Below the pieces are notes generated by a model. That model saw nothing but the letters and a program-made list of their open reading frames with translations, made no database searches and was not told the DNA's origin. This document shows positions 1 to 8,733 of a DNA stretch of 52,887 nt, in pieces (position 1 is the stretch's first letter; each line of letters opens with the position of its first letter). The stretch comes from Anaerosolibacter carboniphilus (GTDB lineage: Bacteria; Bacillota; Clostridia; Peptostreptococcales; Thermotaleaceae). A program made the translations under genes and the position numbers. The DNA is taken from positions 1 to 52,887 of the forward strand of contig NZ_JACHEN010000039.1 in NCBI RefSeq assembly GCF_014205875.1, read 5' to 3'.

Positions 1-281
1 ATTCAAACAGTGATTATACAACCTAGCGTGTTACTCAGGTATACGGAAAACCGGTCCCAACCAGCCAACTCATAGATCTTCACTGAATGGAGTAATTGTC
101 TACGTTACAGGTATAGAAGCCTTAATAGGCTTCGCCTTAGGGGCGCCACATTTATCCTCTTATTCAGTTATAGAATACAAAATAACCTGGCTACGGTCTA
201 GACTGGAATTTAGTATTAAGTTTTAAATGACGAACGCTAACCGGATATAGGCATCGAATGTTCAAACTACAAACTCAATAA

Positions 282-313
282 TAAAAAAAAAGCTGTAGCT
301 TTATGCTACAACT
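282..313 (-). terminator. Rho-independent terminator, minus strand
   Basis: A 9-bp hairpin (AGCTGTAGC / GCTACAACT with one mismatch) is followed on the minus strand by a run of nine T. It would end transcripts of the helicase gene that reads leftward. Confidence 0.6.
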
Positions 314-322
314 ATATAGTAC

Positions 323-343
323 TAGGGGCGCCCACTGGGCGTC
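323..343. repeat. Solo arm of a GGGGCGC short repeat
   Basis: TAGGGGCGCCCACTGGGCGT followed by CAAAGA matches the left arm of the inverted-repeat element at 36275-36345 with two differences. No matching right arm is seen nearby, so this looks like a remnant. Confidence 0.5.
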
Positions 344-391
344 AAAGATAAGCAATTGAAAAAGAAAATCAATGTACGGAAAACATTTAAT

Positions 392-420
392 AAGCCATCT
401 CCTATTTATGGAGATGGCTT
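392..420. terminator. Hairpin after the helicase gene
   Basis: A perfect 11-bp stem (AAGCCATCTCC / GGAGATGGCTT, 7-nt loop) lies 10 bases beyond the helicase stop codon. The T-rich side is on the plus strand (GTATTTCTTTT); on the minus strand the T-run is poor, so 282-313 is probably the stronger stop for the helicase. Confidence 0.5.
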
Positions 421-429
421 GTATTTCTT

Positions 430-2565
430 TTAGGCGGGAAATAGGATCTGTTTTTCAAGACATAGTTTGAGGGATAGGTCTCTGCTCCCTACTGAATCAA
501 AGCAGACGGTCAGGATATCGCTGCGAAGCTCTTGGACTTCCCCGATACCAAACTTAGGATGGATTACTTTTGAACCGATGGAAAAAGGATGATTGGGTGT
601 ATCCATCGTTTTGAGAGACGGTGCTAAGTTCTGATCTAGAAAAATTCGATGAAGATGCAGCTTTTCAGCACAGCTGCTCACCTCTTCTACAAAGCGGGAG
701 ACCTTCATCAGTTCACCATTTTTCAGTTTTACGATCAATAACCCTAGGCTTTTTTTTGCTCTCGTCATACCCACATAGAATAATCTGCGCTCTTCCTCTA
801 ATATTGAAAGGTCTCCTTTACGAGCCAGCTCAATGCTAGACTTTGTGGGAAAATGCTGTTCGAAGAGGTCAATCATAAGGACGCGGTCAAATTCTAATCC
901 CTTGGCAGAATGGATGGTAGATAGTATTACGGCATTTTCGTAGCGATTGTGCTGGGAAGCCTCCATGATTTTTTGCAGATCCTCAAAGCGATACAAAAAC
1001 TCTTGGATGGAATCAGTCCCTCTAGCCATGATCTTTAATTGGGATAGAATCAGATCGATGCCATCCAAGGAGCCATTCTTATAGTGAGATTCCAGATAAG
1101 CTCTATAGTTCAAGGAATACTCGATGAAACCCAGTGCATCCTTAGGCGGTAGGGCAGCCAACTCTGTAAAGCTAAGGCAGATGCGATGGATATTATCGCG
1201 CTGATAACTCCGAAACTCTGGGAAGTTTAATAAACGATCGAAAACAGAGATATAATGGGACATCTTACTATATTGGATAGCCGTTTTGGGGATATAACCA
1301 TTCATCTTATAATAAATTCGCTCAAGGCTTTCAAAATCACTGAAATCTAGAGATAGCCTCAGAAATGAAAGTATGTCCTGAACAACCCAATGACGAAAAA
1401 ATAAATTCTTGCTGTCCCGAATATAAAAGGGGATTCCATGGCGATCCAGTTTATCCGCTAAAGTAATGGCGGACAAATTATTACGATAAAGGATGGCTAC
1501 ATTGGATAGATCATCATGGCCGGACAATTGATCGATTAAATAATTTAATTGATCCTGTTCATCCCTTAAAGCAATAATTTGCATACCTCTCTGATTTTCA
1601 TGATGAGAAAATAGTTTCTTTGGATATCTCGTTTGGTTGGTCTGGATAAAAGCATCACTGATTTCTACGATATCTTTAGGACAACGATAGTTTTGCTCCA
1701 TGAAAAAGGATATCGCCCCTGGATAGGTGTCCTGAAAGCGAAGAAGCATTTCAGGATAGGCACCACGAAATCCATAGATGGATTGATCATCATCGGCTAC
1801 CATAAACAAATTACACGTGGATCCAGCCAGAAGCCGAATGATTTCATGCTGAACTTTAGAAGTGTCTTGGGCTTCATCTACCTGGATATAGGGATATCGC
1901 TGGCGACAATATTGGAGTAGTGCGTCATCCTTCCTTAAAATCTCCAAGGCTATGCTTAACATATCATCAAAATCAAGAAAATAATGCCTTCTCTTATAGC
2001 TTTCATACTGTGTATAAATTTCAGGGAGATGATCAATGTCTCGATGTTCTTTACAGTAGGTTTCTAACGGAATCATGGCATTCTTGATATAGCTGATGGC
2101 GCTGATCAAATCTTCTAGCTGATCATCGGAAATATAACTGCCGCTGATTTGATAGTAGAGTTGCTTCAATAAGGTGGTTTTGTTTCGATGAACCTGTTCA
2201 CCTTCGATTAAGGTATACTGAATCTGATGTTTTCTGCCATATTCACGGATGAGTTTATAGGCAAAGCCGTGAATGGTGGAGAAAGGAACTTTTCCGTGTA
2301 CAGCAGGCCCGAATATACTGGCAAATCTTTTGGACATATCCTTTGCAGAGGCCTTGCTAAAGGTGATAGATAAAATCTGCTCAGGTCGTATTTTATGATA
2401 AAGAATCAAATAGGCTGTTCTACAAATGAGCATGGTAGTTTTACCCGCCCCTGGTACTGCTAAAACAATGGCAGGGCCATCTTTATGTAAAACGGCGGAT
2501 TTTTGTTGTTCATTTAAGTTGATGTGAAATCTGTTTTGCAGAAAATGAAAAAAAGAATTTTGCAA
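430..2565 (-). CDS. UvrD/PcrA-like superfamily 1 DNA helicase
   Basis: ATP-dependent 3'-5' DNA helicase of the UvrD/Rep/PcrA family, acting in DNA repair or replication-conflict resolution in the cytoplasm. From the start chosen here (711 residues) it shows Walker A AVPGAGKTT near residue 36, Walker B VDEAQDTS, motif III DDDQSIYGFRGA, motif V TIHSAKGLEFDRV and motif VI VGMTRAKK near 600. The C-terminal tail GSKVIHPKFGIGEV (about 656-670) resembles the Tudor-like tail of PcrA that contacts RNA polymerase. The open frame reaches 2616, but a TTG at 2565 has AGAAGGAGG eight bases upstream and a -10-like TATACT lies at 2621-2626, so the shorter start is preferred. It is somewhat shorter than typical PcrA, so it may be a paralogue rather than PcrA itself. 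Confidence 0.88.
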   Translation of the reverse strand: MQNSFFHFLQNRFHINLNEQQKSAVLHKDGPAIVLAVPGAGKTTMLICRTAYLILYHKIRPEQILSITFSKASAKDMSKRFASIFGPAVHGKVPFSTIHGFAYKLIREYGRKHQIQYTLIEGEQVHRNKTTLLKQLYYQISGSYISDDQLEDLISAISYIKNAMIPLETYCKEHRDIDHLPEIYTQYESYKRRHYFLDFDDMLSIALEILRKDDALLQYCRQRYPYIQVDEAQDTSKVQHEIIRLLAGSTCNLFMVADDDQSIYGFRGAYPEMLLRFQDTYPGAISFFMEQNYRCPKDIVEISDAFIQTNQTRYPKKLFSHHENQRGMQIIALRDEQDQLNYLIDQLSGHDDLSNVAILYRNNLSAITLADKLDRHGIPFYIRDSKNLFFRHWVVQDILSFLRLSLDFSDFESLERIYYKMNGYIPKTAIQYSKMSHYISVFDRLLNFPEFRSYQRDNIHRICLSFTELAALPPKDALGFIEYSLNYRAYLESHYKNGSLDGIDLILSQLKIMARGTDSIQEFLYRFEDLQKIMEASQHNRYENAVILSTIHSAKGLEFDRVLMIDLFEQHFPTKSSIELARKGDLSILEEERRLFYVGMTRAKKSLGLLIVKLKNGELMKVSRFVEEVSSCAEKLHLHRIFLDQNLAPSLKTMDTPNHPFSIGSKVIHPKFGIGEVQELRSDILTVCFDSVGSRDLSLKLCLEKQILFPA

Positions 2566-2620
2566 CGATGAAGCCTCCTTCTGAAAAGTACATAAAAAAG
2601 CATAGAATAAATCCAAGACT

Positions 2621-2650
2621 AGTATACCATATTTGCATATAATCTTGAAA
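2621..2650 (-). promoter_or_regulatory. Possible promoter of the helicase gene
   Basis: On the minus strand a TATACT (2621-2626) is preceded 18 bases upstream by TTTCAA. The -35 match is weak. The position favours the TTG start at 2565. Confidence 0.3.
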
Positions 2651-2725
2651 ACTCCTGCTTATGAAAAATGAATTATTTGTCTAAGCTATCATCATACGAG
2701 ATTTTACTGAAGAAGGAGTTAAGAC

Positions 2726-3013
2726 ATGGAATTGAAGCACTATCGAGGGAAACTACGAAGATTTTATTTGTCTCATTTTGGGAAAGATTATGTGGAGAAT
2801 CAATTAGAAAAAAGAGAGGGTAAGTGCAAAATGTGCGGCGGCTGCTGTCAACTGGGGTATCGATGTCCATTTTTAACAGGTGAAAATACATGTGGTGTTT
2901 ATGTGGAGCATCATTGGGTGAGACCTGCCCAATGCGCCCTTTTTCCCATCGATCAGAGGGATATGAAGGAGATGGGAAACCCAGCATGTGGATACTATTT
3001 TGCTCAAAATTAA
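2726..3013 (+). CDS. Small cysteine-rich YkgJ-like metal-cluster protein
   Basis: A 95-residue protein with eight cysteines: C34, C37, C40 and C41 form a CxxCxxCC cluster, followed by C47, C56, C70 and C88. This spacing matches the YkgJ/UPF0153 zinc- or iron-chelating family, whose function is poorly known. No membrane segment or signal peptide is seen. AAGGAG stands seven bases before the ATG. It is transcribed divergently from the helicase and converges on the zinc-ribbon gene, with only 11 bases between their stop codons. The family call rests on the cysteine pattern; metal type and role are unknown. Confidence 0.7.
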   Translation: MELKHYRGKLRRFYLSHFGKDYVENQLEKREGKCKMCGGCCQLGYRCPFLTGENTCGVYVEHHWVRPAQCALFPIDQRDMKEMGNPACGYYFAQN

Positions 3014-3024
3014 AAGCCTGAAGA

Positions 3025-3510
3025 TTATTCTTCAGACTCTTCTATTGGAGCAGTTTCTAGATTTTCAAGCTCTGGAGATACAGGCTCCGCCACCTCTTCT
3101 GCCACCTCAGCGTCTTCAACAACTTCAGAGATGATAGGCGGGGGTGTAAGTTTATTACCGCATTGGGAGCAAAACTTGGCCTCCTCATCAAAGATGGCAC
3201 CGCACTGGCTACACTTAACAATACCTTTTAATTGCTCAATCTTACTCTCATATTCTTTTATATTTTTCAAAGTGGCCTGAGCTTCGTAAAGAATAAGCAG
3301 CGCTGCTTCTGGCAAGATTTCTGGGTGATCATCGACCACATTGGGATGTATGATGGCCTTGCCAAGATGATAATACAATTCTTCTAGTTTCCCTTTTTCT
3401 TTCGAGAGTCCTACTTTCATCCTTGACATTTCAGACATTTCACTGGAGATTTCCTTAATTACCTTTGTGCTCTCCAGCATTCCTTGCTTTACCTTATCCA
3501 ATAGATTCAT
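3025..3510 (-). CDS. Zinc-ribbon domain protein
   Basis: A 161-residue protein. Residues 1-95 are predicted mostly helical and probably coiled coil. A single zinc ribbon follows with cysteines 100, 103, 114 and 117 (CSQCG and CSQCG knuckles), and the last 35 residues are very acidic and rich in E, V and P. No membrane segment or enzyme motif is visible, so a scaffold or protein-binding role is possible but unproven. GGGAGG stands eight bases before the ATG. Its promoter must lie between here and the repeat at 3604. Confidence 0.7.
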   Translation of the reverse strand: MNLLDKVKQGMLESTKVIKEISSEMSEMSRMKVGLSKEKGKLEELYYHLGKAIIHPNVVDDHPEILPEAALLILYEAQATLKNIKEYESKIEQLKGIVKCSQCGAIFDEEAKFCSQCGNKLTPPPIISEVVEDAEVAEEVAEPVSPELENLETAPIEESEE

Positions 3511-3562
3511 GGCATGAACCTCCCTTTATAAGCTTTACTACATAGATATTGCAGGAAACCAT

Positions 3563-3599
3563 AAAAAATACCTCTACGAGTGAAAAGTAGAGGTGTTTT
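3563..3599. terminator. Bidirectional hairpin between nhaC and the zinc-ribbon gene
   Basis: CCTCTAC (3571-3577) pairs with GTAGAGG (3587-3593). The stem is flanked by AAAAAATA on the left and TGTTTT on the right, so it can terminate in both directions. It lies downstream of nhaC, beyond repeat copy A. Confidence 0.55.
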
Positions 3600-3603
3600 A
3601 TCG

Positions 3604-3763
3604 ATATCTAGGAAATGATGGTCTTCGATTTCCTAGATATGGGGTGTGCAGAGGGGATTTTCCCCTTTGCCGTTTTCAGGAAGGTGCTCAGCCTGCTTTG
3701 CAGGCGTCGAAGGAAACCTAGGGTTTCCTAGCGAAAAAAAAGTTGCCTAACGGCAACTTTTTT
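3604..3763 (+). repeat. Dispersed structured element, copy A
   Basis: The order is: a 13-bp perfect 5' hairpin (3604-3616 with 3628-3640); a core from GGGGTG (3641) to GCGA (3734) with hairpins around AGAGGGGA/TCCCCTTT, GCCTGC-TTT-GCAGGC and GGAAACC-TA-GGGTTTCC; and a 3' hairpin GTTGCC-TAAC-GGCAAC followed by six T. The core stems differ from copies B and C by compensatory changes on both arms, for example GCCTGC/GCAGGC against GGCTGC/GCAGCC. It ends three bases from the nhaC stop codon and is antisense to that transcript. Confidence 0.75.
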
Positions 3764-3765
3764 GA

Positions 3766-5169
3766 TTATGCAGTTTTTTGGCTTTGGTTTTGAGGAAGTT
3801 TCTCCATGGTGATACCAGTGAAACCATAGAAGATAGATACCAATGGGTTGATTAGGTTCAAGAATGCATATGGAAGATATGCGAATGGATGAACACCCAA
3901 AGTACTATACATGAAAGCACCACATGTATTCCAAGGAATCAATGGAGATGTAAGAGTACCAGCATCCTCTAGACAACGGGATAGGTTCTTAGGATGATAT
4001 CCTCTCTTGTCCCAGATCGGCTTATACATTCTACCAGGCAATACGATGGATAGATATTGATCTCCTGCCACCAGGTTTGTAAAGATAGAAGTAGCGATTG
4101 TACAAACTACCAAAGAACCTGTGTTTTTTGCAAGAATAAGAATTTTTTCTGCGATAACTTCCAACATACCAGTTCTTTCCATTGTGCCACCAAAGGACAT
4201 GGCAATAAGAATCAAAGAAATCGTCCACATCATACTGTCAAGACCACCACGAGTCAACAGTTCATCTACTGCAACGACACCAGTTGCTGATTCATAACCG
4301 TAGTGAGCAGCATTGATGATATCGGCCATATTGGAACCTTGGAAGATAGCTGCAAAGATACCACCTAATACAGTACCACCAATTAAGCCTGGAATTGCAG
4401 GAACCTTGAAAATAACCATAGCAATTACCAAAATAGGTGGAAGCAGTAACAATGGATTAATTGCGAATTGAGAGCTAAGTGTATCTAATAATGTATTAAT
4501 TTCAGCGACATTTAGCTCTTGGCCAGCATACTTCATACCAAGAATGCCATAAAGGACTAAGGCAATCAATAAACTTGGTCCTGTTGTGAAAACCATGTGT
4601 TTGATATGATCGAACAGATTGGCGCCAGCCATGGCAGGCGCAAGGTTTGTTGTATCAGATAGTGGAGACATTTTGTCACCGAAATAGGCACCAGAAATGA
4701 TGGCACCAGCCACGATTGGAAGTGGAATGTCAAGACCGCCACCAACGCCAAGAAGGGCAATACCCACTGTACCAGCCGTTGTCCAGGAACTTCCTGTGGC
4801 AAGGGATACAATGGCACAAATTAAACATGTAGCGACTAAGAATATTCCTGGCGATAAGATCTTTAAACCATAGAAAATCATTGTAGGCACAACACCTGAT
4901 AATATCCAAGTACCGATGATTGCACCAATGATTGCAAGGATGAGTATGGCTTGCATAGACATTTTAATGGTATTGATGATTCCATCTTCAATATCGCTCC
5001 ATTTATACCCCGCACGAATCGCAATGCAGGCTGCCACAACTGTAGCTGCTAAGATTGGCATATGTGGGTCGCCTTCCCACAGCATTAAGGTGCTCATTAA
5101 TGCTGCAATCAAAAACAGAATAACGAGCATAGCTTCACCAAAACTAATTTTTCTTGGTGTTTTTTCCAT
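3766..5169 (-). CDS. nhaC: NhaC-family Na+/H+ antiporter
   Basis: A 467-residue inner-membrane transporter of the NhaC family, which exchange Na+ for H+; some members act as malate/lactate antiporters. Around ten or more hydrophobic helices are visible, together with family-typical stretches such as SLATGSSWTTAGTVG, GAIISGAYFGDKMSPLSDT and LVAGDQYLSIVLPG. The open frame extends 62 codons upstream to 5355, but the extension reads across a promoter-like region; the ATG at 5169 has a GGGGGG run 11 bases upstream and begins a normal NhaC N-terminus. Fits pH or sodium homeostasis and the Na+ cycle implied by the decarboxylase genes at the far end of the window. Substrate is inferred from family only. 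Confidence 0.85.
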   Translation of the reverse strand: MEKTPRKISFGEAMLVILFLIAALMSTLMLWEGDPHMPILAATVVAACIAIRAGYKWSDIEDGIINTIKMSMQAILILAIIGAIIGTWILSGVVPTMIFYGLKILSPGIFLVATCLICAIVSLATGSSWTTAGTVGIALLGVGGGLDIPLPIVAGAIISGAYFGDKMSPLSDTTNLAPAMAGANLFDHIKHMVFTTGPSLLIALVLYGILGMKYAGQELNVAEINTLLDTLSSQFAINPLLLLPPILVIAMVIFKVPAIPGLIGGTVLGGIFAAIFQGSNMADIINAAHYGYESATGVVAVDELLTRGGLDSMMWTISLILIAMSFGGTMERTGMLEVIAEKILILAKNTGSLVVCTIATSIFTNLVAGDQYLSIVLPGRMYKPIWDKRGYHPKNLSRCLEDAGTLTSPLIPWNTCGAFMYSTLGVHPFAYLPYAFLNLINPLVSIFYGFTGITMEKLPQNQSQKTA

Positions 5170-5233
5170 AAATGAATCCGCCCCCCTATAAATAAGTTTT
5201 AAAAATTGAGAAAAATGAAATAGTACTTTAATA

Positions 5234-5263
5234 AGTATAGCATGAAAACGATACCACGTGCAA
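5234..5263 (-). promoter_or_regulatory. Possible nhaC promoter
   Basis: On the minus strand TTGCAC (5258-5263) and TATACT (5234-5239) are 18 bases apart. It lies 65 bases upstream of the chosen start. Confidence 0.35.
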
Positions 5264-5459
5264 CCTTGGATGAAATCTTTTAAATTATCCATGGTGAAAA
5301 ATGGCGGAATATAGCGAAAGACGGTAAATGTAGCAAAAGGAATTGACAGAACCAATAATAATAATTTTCTAGAGCGTATAAATATGTATGATGACTAATA
5401 AATACTGACAATTGGATGACAGTGATTAAGACACGATGGAATCAATTTGGAAAAGGGTG

Positions 5460-5488
5460 TTGACACAGTCTGCACCCTATGTTAAGAT
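5460..5488 (+). promoter_or_regulatory. Sigma-A-type promoter of the lysine riboswitch operon
   Basis: TTGACA (5460-5465) and TAAGAT (5483-5488) are separated by 17 bases, placing the transcription start near 5495, just before the riboswitch. Confidence 0.75.
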
Positions 5489-5517
5489 ACATAGAAATAA
5501 ATAAATATACCTAAGAA

Positions 5518-5715
5518 TTGTGTCTTAGAGGTTGCGATGAATAAAGAGTACCGCGAGGGAGATGAAGGGAATCCTAGAGCTCGTGGGAAAGGTATCATCG
5601 CCGAAGCCCATAGGTTTACCTAGACCTATGGTGCTGGGGCTATATTGAATAAATATAGCACTGTCGCTGATAGATAACCCAGTTTATCAGTGATGCGCTA
5701 CTTCACAAGGGGTGA
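5518..5715 (+). ncRNA. Lysine riboswitch (L box)
   Basis: The segment carries conserved lysine-riboswitch features in order: AGAGGTTGCGA at the 5' side, AGAGTA, CATCGCCGAAGC, a hairpin around CCATAGGT/ACCTATGG, GCTGGGGCTATATTGAATAA, then CACTGTCGCTGATA. It lies between a good promoter and a terminator, upstream of lysA-lysC. Lysine binding is expected to favour the terminator and stop expression of lysine synthesis. Ends are approximate because the P1 helix was paired by eye. Confidence 0.9.
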
Positions 5716-5740
5716 AAGTGTTATATTCTGCTGGATCAAG

Positions 5741-5780
5741 ACAGTCAGGAGTATCTCTTTTACTCTTTGACTGTTTTTTT
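5741..5780 (+). terminator. Riboswitch-controlled terminator
   Basis: ACAGTCA-GAGTA pairs with TACTC-TTGACTGT, with one bulge, and is followed by seven T. It is the expression platform of the lysine riboswitch. Its T-run merges into the 5' arm of repeat copy B. Confidence 0.85.
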
Positions 5781-5985
5781 ATTGTCTAAGAAAGTATAGA
5801 TTTTGATTAGTATCAATCTTAAGTAAGAACAAGCAGTATCAGAATTTTAAAATACTTTACGATAAAAAATCAGGGGTGCAGGGGAAGTATTCCCATGCCG
5901 TAGTCAGAGGGGTGCTCAGGCTGCTTTGCAGCCGTCGAAGGGGAACTAGGTTCCCCTAGCGAGGGCATCGTTAGATGCACTTTTT
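5774..5985 (+). repeat. Dispersed structured element, copy B
   Basis: The core (5873-5962) has hairpins GGGAA-GTA-TTCCC, GGCTGC-TTT-GCAGCC and GGGGAAC-TA-GGTTCCCC and ends CTAGCGA; a 3' hairpin GCATC-GTTA-GATGC (5965-5978) precedes five T. The 5' arm TTTTTTATTGTCTAAGAAAG (from 5774) can pair with ATACTTTACGATAAAAAA (5853-5870) with a bulge. It lies in the leader between the riboswitch terminator and lysA, in the sense direction. Confidence 0.7.
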
Positions 5986-6052
5986 GTTATATAAAAATAG
6001 GTGAGGAAACCCGGATATGGAAGGAAAGATTGGCTAAAGAGGAGGCAGAAAT

Positions 6053-7354
6053 ATGAGACTATTTGGAACCATGAAGATAAATGAGGTCGGCACATTGGAA
6101 GTAGGCGGCTGTAGCACAGTGGCATTGGCGGAGGAGTATGGCACCCCTTTGTATGTGATGGATGAAGCATTGATTAGAGAAAATTGCAGGAAATATAAGA
6201 ATGCATTTGTAATGGAAGGTGTAGATACTCAGGTTATTTACGCATCTAAGGCGTTTTTGAATATGGCCATGTGTGCCTTAATCCGAGAAGAAGGTTTGGG
6301 ATTAGATGTGGTTTCTGGAGGAGAACTATTCACTGCCATGAAAGCAGGCTTCCCCATGAACAGCGTTTATTTTCACGGGAACAATAAAACAGAGGATGAA
6401 TTGGTGATGGCATTAGAATATGGAGTAGGTACGGTGATTGTAGATAATCCCCATGAGCTTCAGCTCCTGGATGATCTAGCAAAAGAAAAAAAACGTAAAA
6501 TCAATATTTTATTTCGAGTAAATCCTGGAATAGAAGCCCATACCCATGCATTTATTCAAACGGCCCATCACGATTCGAAGTTTGGGGAATCTATATATGA
6601 TCGTAAAATTTATGATATGCTTGCTTTTGCCTTGGCATCAGAATATTTGCAAATGCAAGGATTCCATTGTCATATCGGGTCTCAAATATTTGATGAAAAG
6701 TCTTTTTATGGAGCTGCTAAGGTCATGATTGCTTTCTTACAGCAAGTGAAAGAGGTGACGGGATATGAGACAGCGGTGCTCAATATTGGAGGAGGATTTG
6801 GAGTTTATTACGCCGATGGAGACGAACCAGTAGACGTAGAAGTATGTTTGCCAAACATGTTGGAAATGATCACAATGGATTGTATTGAAGCAGGGATACG
6901 AGTACCCAAGGTGATGATTGAACCTGGAAGAGCAATCGTAGGAAATGCGGGGTGTACCCTTTATAAAACTGGCGCTGTGAAAGACACCTATGGGGGAAAA
7001 AAGTATGTGTTTGTCAATGGCGGGATGACGGATAATCCTAGGACTGCTCTGTATGATGCAGTTTATGAAGCTGTCATAGCCAATAAAATGAAGGATACTG
7101 ATAAAGAAAAGGTGACGGTTGCAGGGAAATGCTGTGAATCTGGTGATATTTTGATCCATCATATAGAATTGCCCAAGGTTCAGCGAGGAGATCTGCTATG
7201 CGTGGCAAGCACAGGTGCATATAACTACACCATGGCCAGTAATTACAACAGGATTCCAAAGCCAGCTGTGGTGTTGGTAAAGGATGGAAGGGCAAGATTA
7301 ATCGTCAAAAGGGAAACCTATGACGATATCATAAGAAATGATTTAGCTTATTAG
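6053..7354 (+). CDS. lysA: Diaminopimelate decarboxylase
   Basis: PLP enzyme that makes L-lysine from meso-diaminopimelate, the last step of lysine synthesis, in the cytoplasm. The 433 residues are of normal length. Visible motifs of fold III decarboxylases are YASKA with PLP lysine K66, HCHIGSQI, the phosphate-binding GGGFG, MIEPGR and the partner-site CCESGD. GAGGAGG lies seven bases before the ATG. lysC follows after 12 bases, so the two form an operon behind the lysine riboswitch. Repeat copy B separates the riboswitch from the gene by an unusually long leader of about 270 bases. Confidence 0.96.
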   Translation: MRLFGTMKINEVGTLEVGGCSTVALAEEYGTPLYVMDEALIRENCRKYKNAFVMEGVDTQVIYASKAFLNMAMCALIREEGLGLDVVSGGELFTAMKAGFPMNSVYFHGNNKTEDELVMALEYGVGTVIVDNPHELQLLDDLAKEKKRKINILFRVNPGIEAHTHAFIQTAHHDSKFGESIYDRKIYDMLAFALASEYLQMQGFHCHIGSQIFDEKSFYGAAKVMIAFLQQVKEVTGYETAVLNIGGGFGVYYADGDEPVDVEVCLPNMLEMITMDCIEAGIRVPKVMIEPGRAIVGNAGCTLYKTGAVKDTYGGKKYVFVNGGMTDNPRTALYDAVYEAVIANKMKDTDKEKVTVAGKCCESGDILIHHIELPKVQRGDLLCVASTGAYNYTMASNYNRIPKPAVVLVKDGRARLIVKRETYDDIIRNDLAY

Positions 7355-7366
7355 GAGGATGAGGAA

Positions 7367-8572
7367 ATGGCGATTGTTGTACAAAAATATGGGGGAACAT
7401 CAGTAGGTACCATTGAAAAAATTAGAAATGTAGCAAAACGTCTTGCTGCCAGAAGGGATCAAGGGGATGAAGTAGTGGTGGTAGTTTCTGCCATGGGGAA
7501 AACCACCGATATGTTGATCAACATGGCCAAGGAGTTGTCAGAGGCACCCAGTAGAAGGGAATTGGATATGCTGATGTCAACGGGAGAGCAGGTGTCTATT
7601 TCCTTATTATCGATCGCATTAAACGAAATGGGATATGAATCCATATCTCTCACAGGATTTCAAGCTGGTATCATGACAGAGGGTTTCCACACCAAAGCAA
7701 GGATTCAAGATATTGAAATCGATAGGGTAAAACAATATTTATCTGAAGGGAAAATTGTGGTTGTAGCAGGATTTCAAGGAATCAATGAGAATGGAGATAT
7801 CACAACTTTAGGCAGGGGTGGCTCCGATACCACGGCAGTAGCCCTGGCTGCAAAGCTAGAATGTACTTGTGAAATTTATACAGATGTGGATGGTATTTAT
7901 ACCGTAGATCCAAGATTGTTTCCAACAGCAAGAAAGTTAGATGCCATTAGCTATGAAGAAATGTTAGAAATGGCAAGCTTAGGTGCAGGGGTCATGGAAA
8001 CCAGATCTGTGGAAATAGGTCAAAAATATAATGTACCCATATATGTGGCCTTAAGCAGCGAGGATTGGCCAGGAACTTATATAAAGGAGTATGATGTGAC
8101 GATGGAAAGCAAAGCGATTACAGGTTTATCAGTTAGTGATAAAGATTTAATGGTGACAATCAATCATGTGCCTTATGAGGTAAAAAATATATCCAATATT
8201 TTTCAATCTTTAGCCAAGATGGATGTAAATATTGATATGATCAGTCAGACAGCACCATCCCATGGATTGGTAAATGTATCCTTTACAGCACCGAAAAGTG
8301 ATGAAGATATCATTCAGGGTATTATGGATCAGATTTTAAAAGAGTTCGCCGGTGCAGAGGTAGAGATCGAAAAGGATATTACGAAACTTTCTGTTGTGGG
8401 AATTGGAATGAGAAGTCAGTCTGGAGTGGCTGCGAAGATGTTTAAAATTTTTGCAGACAATGATATTGCCTTTAAGCAAGTTACTACTTCGGAAATCAGA
8501 ATTTCCTATGTAATTGATACAACAGATAAGCAAAGAGCTATTGAAATTGTAGCCAGAGAGTTTAATTTATAA
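7367..8572 (+). CDS. lysC: Aspartate kinase, lysine-regulated
   Basis: Phosphorylates L-aspartate, the first step towards lysine, threonine, methionine and diaminopimelate for the cell wall. The 401 residues begin with the kinase signature KYGGTSVG, contain LGRGGSDTTA and YTDVDGIYTVDPR, and end in two ACT regulatory domains (about residues 265-401). The length matches the Bacillus LysC type without a fused homoserine dehydrogenase. AGGAGG stands before the ATG. Co-transcription with lysA under a lysine riboswitch suggests a lysine-dedicated isoenzyme with feedback at both RNA and protein level. Confidence 0.95.
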   Translation: MAIVVQKYGGTSVGTIEKIRNVAKRLAARRDQGDEVVVVVSAMGKTTDMLINMAKELSEAPSRRELDMLMSTGEQVSISLLSIALNEMGYESISLTGFQAGIMTEGFHTKARIQDIEIDRVKQYLSEGKIVVVAGFQGINENGDITTLGRGGSDTTAVALAAKLECTCEIYTDVDGIYTVDPRLFPTARKLDAISYEEMLEMASLGAGVMETRSVEIGQKYNVPIYVALSSEDWPGTYIKEYDVTMESKAITGLSVSDKDLMVTINHVPYEVKNISNIFQSLAKMDVNIDMISQTAPSHGLVNVSFTAPKSDEDIIQGIMDQILKEFAGAEVEIEKDITKLSVVGIGMRSQSGVAAKMFKIFADNDIAFKQVTTSEIRISYVIDTTDKQRAIEIVAREFNL

Positions 8573-8573
8573 T

Positions 8574-8613
8574 AAAGTAGAAATCCCAGCCCTAGGGCTG
8601 GGATTTCTACTTT
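8574..8613 (+). terminator. Terminator of lysA-lysC
   Basis: A long, essentially perfect stem, AAAGTAGAAATCCCAGCCC with GGGCTGGGATTTCTACTTT and a 2-3 nt loop. There is no long T-run after it, but it begins right after the lysC stop codon. Confidence 0.7.
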
Positions 8614-8634
8614 ATAGATTCGTGAATAGATTTT

Positions 8635-8733
8635 CTAAAGCCATTTTAAACTAATATTAGGATAAAGACAACCAAGACATAGGGCTAAGACAAATAGGAC
8701 AGGTTCGCTCCAAAAATGAATTTTATTGGCCAA
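8635..8733 (-). CDS. Possible 32-residue membrane peptide
   Basis: A minus-strand frame with a TTG start at 8733 is preceded at five bases by GGAGGTGG, an excellent ribosome binding site. The peptide has one hydrophobic stretch (PVLFVLALCLGCLYP) flanked by NKIHFWSE and NISLKWL, which would suit a single membrane helix. An upstream ATG at 8751 is in frame but overlaps the site. A TATAAT-like box lies further upstream on the minus strand. I recognise no family; it could be chance. Confidence 0.4.
   Translation of the reverse strand: MANKIHFWSEPVLFVLALCLGCLYPNISLKWL

Larger units (their letters stand above)
1..429. other. Intergenic region without a recognisable gene
   Basis: No convincing reading frame is seen here. 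The stretch holds two hairpins downstream of the minus-strand helicase gene (282-313 and 392-420) and a short GC-rich repeat at 323-343 resembling one arm of the element at 36275-36345. Positions 1-240 show nothing I can name. Confidence 0.6.

Noticed and set aside
5170..5355. 62-codon N-terminal extension of NhaC
   Set aside because: It reads through a promoter-like region, has no ribosome binding site, and the downstream ATG has one and gives a family-like N-terminus.
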